DNA of 64,000 nt. It comes from Zoogloeaceae bacterium. GTDB taxonomy: Bacteria; Pseudomonadota; Gammaproteobacteria; Burkholderiales; Rhodocyclaceae. Positions within the stretch are counted from its first letter, which is position 1; the number at the start of each line of letters is the position of its first letter. The notes below the pieces were generated by a model that saw only the letters and a list, made by a program, of their open reading frames with translations, was not told the DNA's origin and ran no database searches. The position numbers and the translations under genes were made by a program. Below, in pieces: positions 63,553-64,000 of this stretch. The stretch lies in the NCBI GenBank assembly GCA_024235675.1, contig JACKLZ010000002.1:248001-312000 (forward strand). Reading direction: 5' to 3'.

Positions 63553-64000
63553 TCAATCGTCTTCGAAGTAACCACGCTCAGCGTCCACATGACAGGCCAC
63601 GCAATTGACCTTGCTGGCGATCTCCTTGCGCGTCCACTCGCGCGGCGACACCTCGCGATGCTCGCGCACCCACTTGGGCAGTTCGGTGATGCGCTGGGGC
63701 GCGGCCGAGGCCGGGACGCGACGCAACCAGCGGCGCATATCGCCATGGCCGGCGCTGTCGGCGGCATGGGCGACCAGGTAGGTGGTGATCTGTCTGGCGG
63801 TGGCGGCGTCCACGCTGGCGTCGTCGCCAAAGTGATTGTCCAGCTCGCCCATCATCTTCTGCCACGAGCGCGCCGGCAGCAGCCCCGCCGGAAAAGCCAT
63901 ATGGCAGCTGCCGCACTCCTGGCGCGTGAGCGGATCGGTGACGGGGGGGAAGAACTCATCGCTGCCGGCCTTGGCGCGTTCGAGCATCACGGCGCCGACG
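63553..64000 (-). CDS. Diheme cytochrome c (5' part beyond the window)
   Basis: The C-terminal 149 residues are visible; the frame runs open past the right edge. There are two haem-c sites, CGSCH and, near the end, CVACH, with the spacing of the DHC diheme family (PF09626). It is encoded upstream of the ferric-reductase-like gene on the same strand, a common pairing in which the two may exchange electrons. The signal peptide is outside the window. Confidence 0.88.
   Translation of the reverse strand, partial: VGAVMLERAKAGSDEFFPPVTDPLTRQECGSCHMAFPAGLLPARSWQKMMGELDNHFGDDASVDAATARQITTYLVAHAADSAGHGDMRRWLRRVPASAAPQRITELPKWVREHREVSPREWTRKEIASKVNCVACHVDAERGYFEDD

Overview
The window is high-GC, densely coded chromosomal DNA from a Gram-negative bacterium. 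Outer-membrane porin and TonB-receptor genes, a ubiquinone-type hydroxylase, two PEP-CTERM proteins, red-type (form IC) RubisCO, an FtrABCD-type iron uptake locus and an arylpyruvate (indolepyruvate) ferredoxin oxidoreductase together suggest a betaproteobacterium of the Rhodocyclales (Azoarcus/Thauera/Denitromonas-like). That placement is an inference from gene content. I found no rRNA, tRNA, CRISPR array, insertion sequence or prophage gene. Both ends cut genes: an FtrA/P19 protein at the left and a diheme cytochrome c at the right.

Layout. 1-7.5 kb: iron acquisition (FtrA end, an OprB-like porin, FtrB, FtrC, FtrD, then a Fur-box-preceded siderophore receptor and a PiuC-type dioxygenase). 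7.6-13.3 kb: small housekeeping genes, a D-2-hydroxyacid dehydrogenase divergent from its FadR-type regulator, a small kinase-like protein, FabI and a HAD protein. 13.3-19.4 kb: a PEP-CTERM protein, AhpCF with a candidate OxyR site, a UbiH-family hydroxylase, a DsbC-like protein and a 45-residue membrane peptide. 19.4-31.4 kb: the Calvin-cycle locus cbbR / cbbLSXFPTGKA, closed by a strong terminator and punctuated by dispersed GTAGG palindromes. 31.4-35.2 kb: dodecin, MarC, two methyltransferases and an esterase.

35.3-45.4 kb is the most interesting part. A Rieske oxygenase, aldehyde dehydrogenase, rubredoxin-FAD reductase fusion, FAD amine oxidase, cupin and LysR regulator form one tightly spaced set. 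Next to it is a second operon of a BCCT betaine-type transporter and an M24-family enzyme that keeps every metal ligand and the catalytic Asp I associate with the DMSP lyase DddP. The two promoters share two sequence motifs, one of which is a perfect TTGAT-N4-ATCAA palindrome ahead of the transporter. I infer one regulon for import and oxidative breakdown of a zwitterionic quaternary ammonium or sulfonium compound (betaine, stachydrine, homarine or DMSP type).

45.4-64 kb: a thioesterase, a 1225-residue DUF748/AsmA-like protein, a PEP-CTERM protein built of four 58-residue repeats, thiol-redox proteins (FrnE-like DsbA, YghU), a VF530-type protein, an esterase, and an amino-acid module on the minus strand (SNF transporter, Glu/Leu/Phe/Val-type dehydrogenase, indolepyruvate ferredoxin oxidoreductase) divergent from a LysR regulator. 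The window ends with a ferric-reductase-like flavohaem protein and the diheme cytochrome c.
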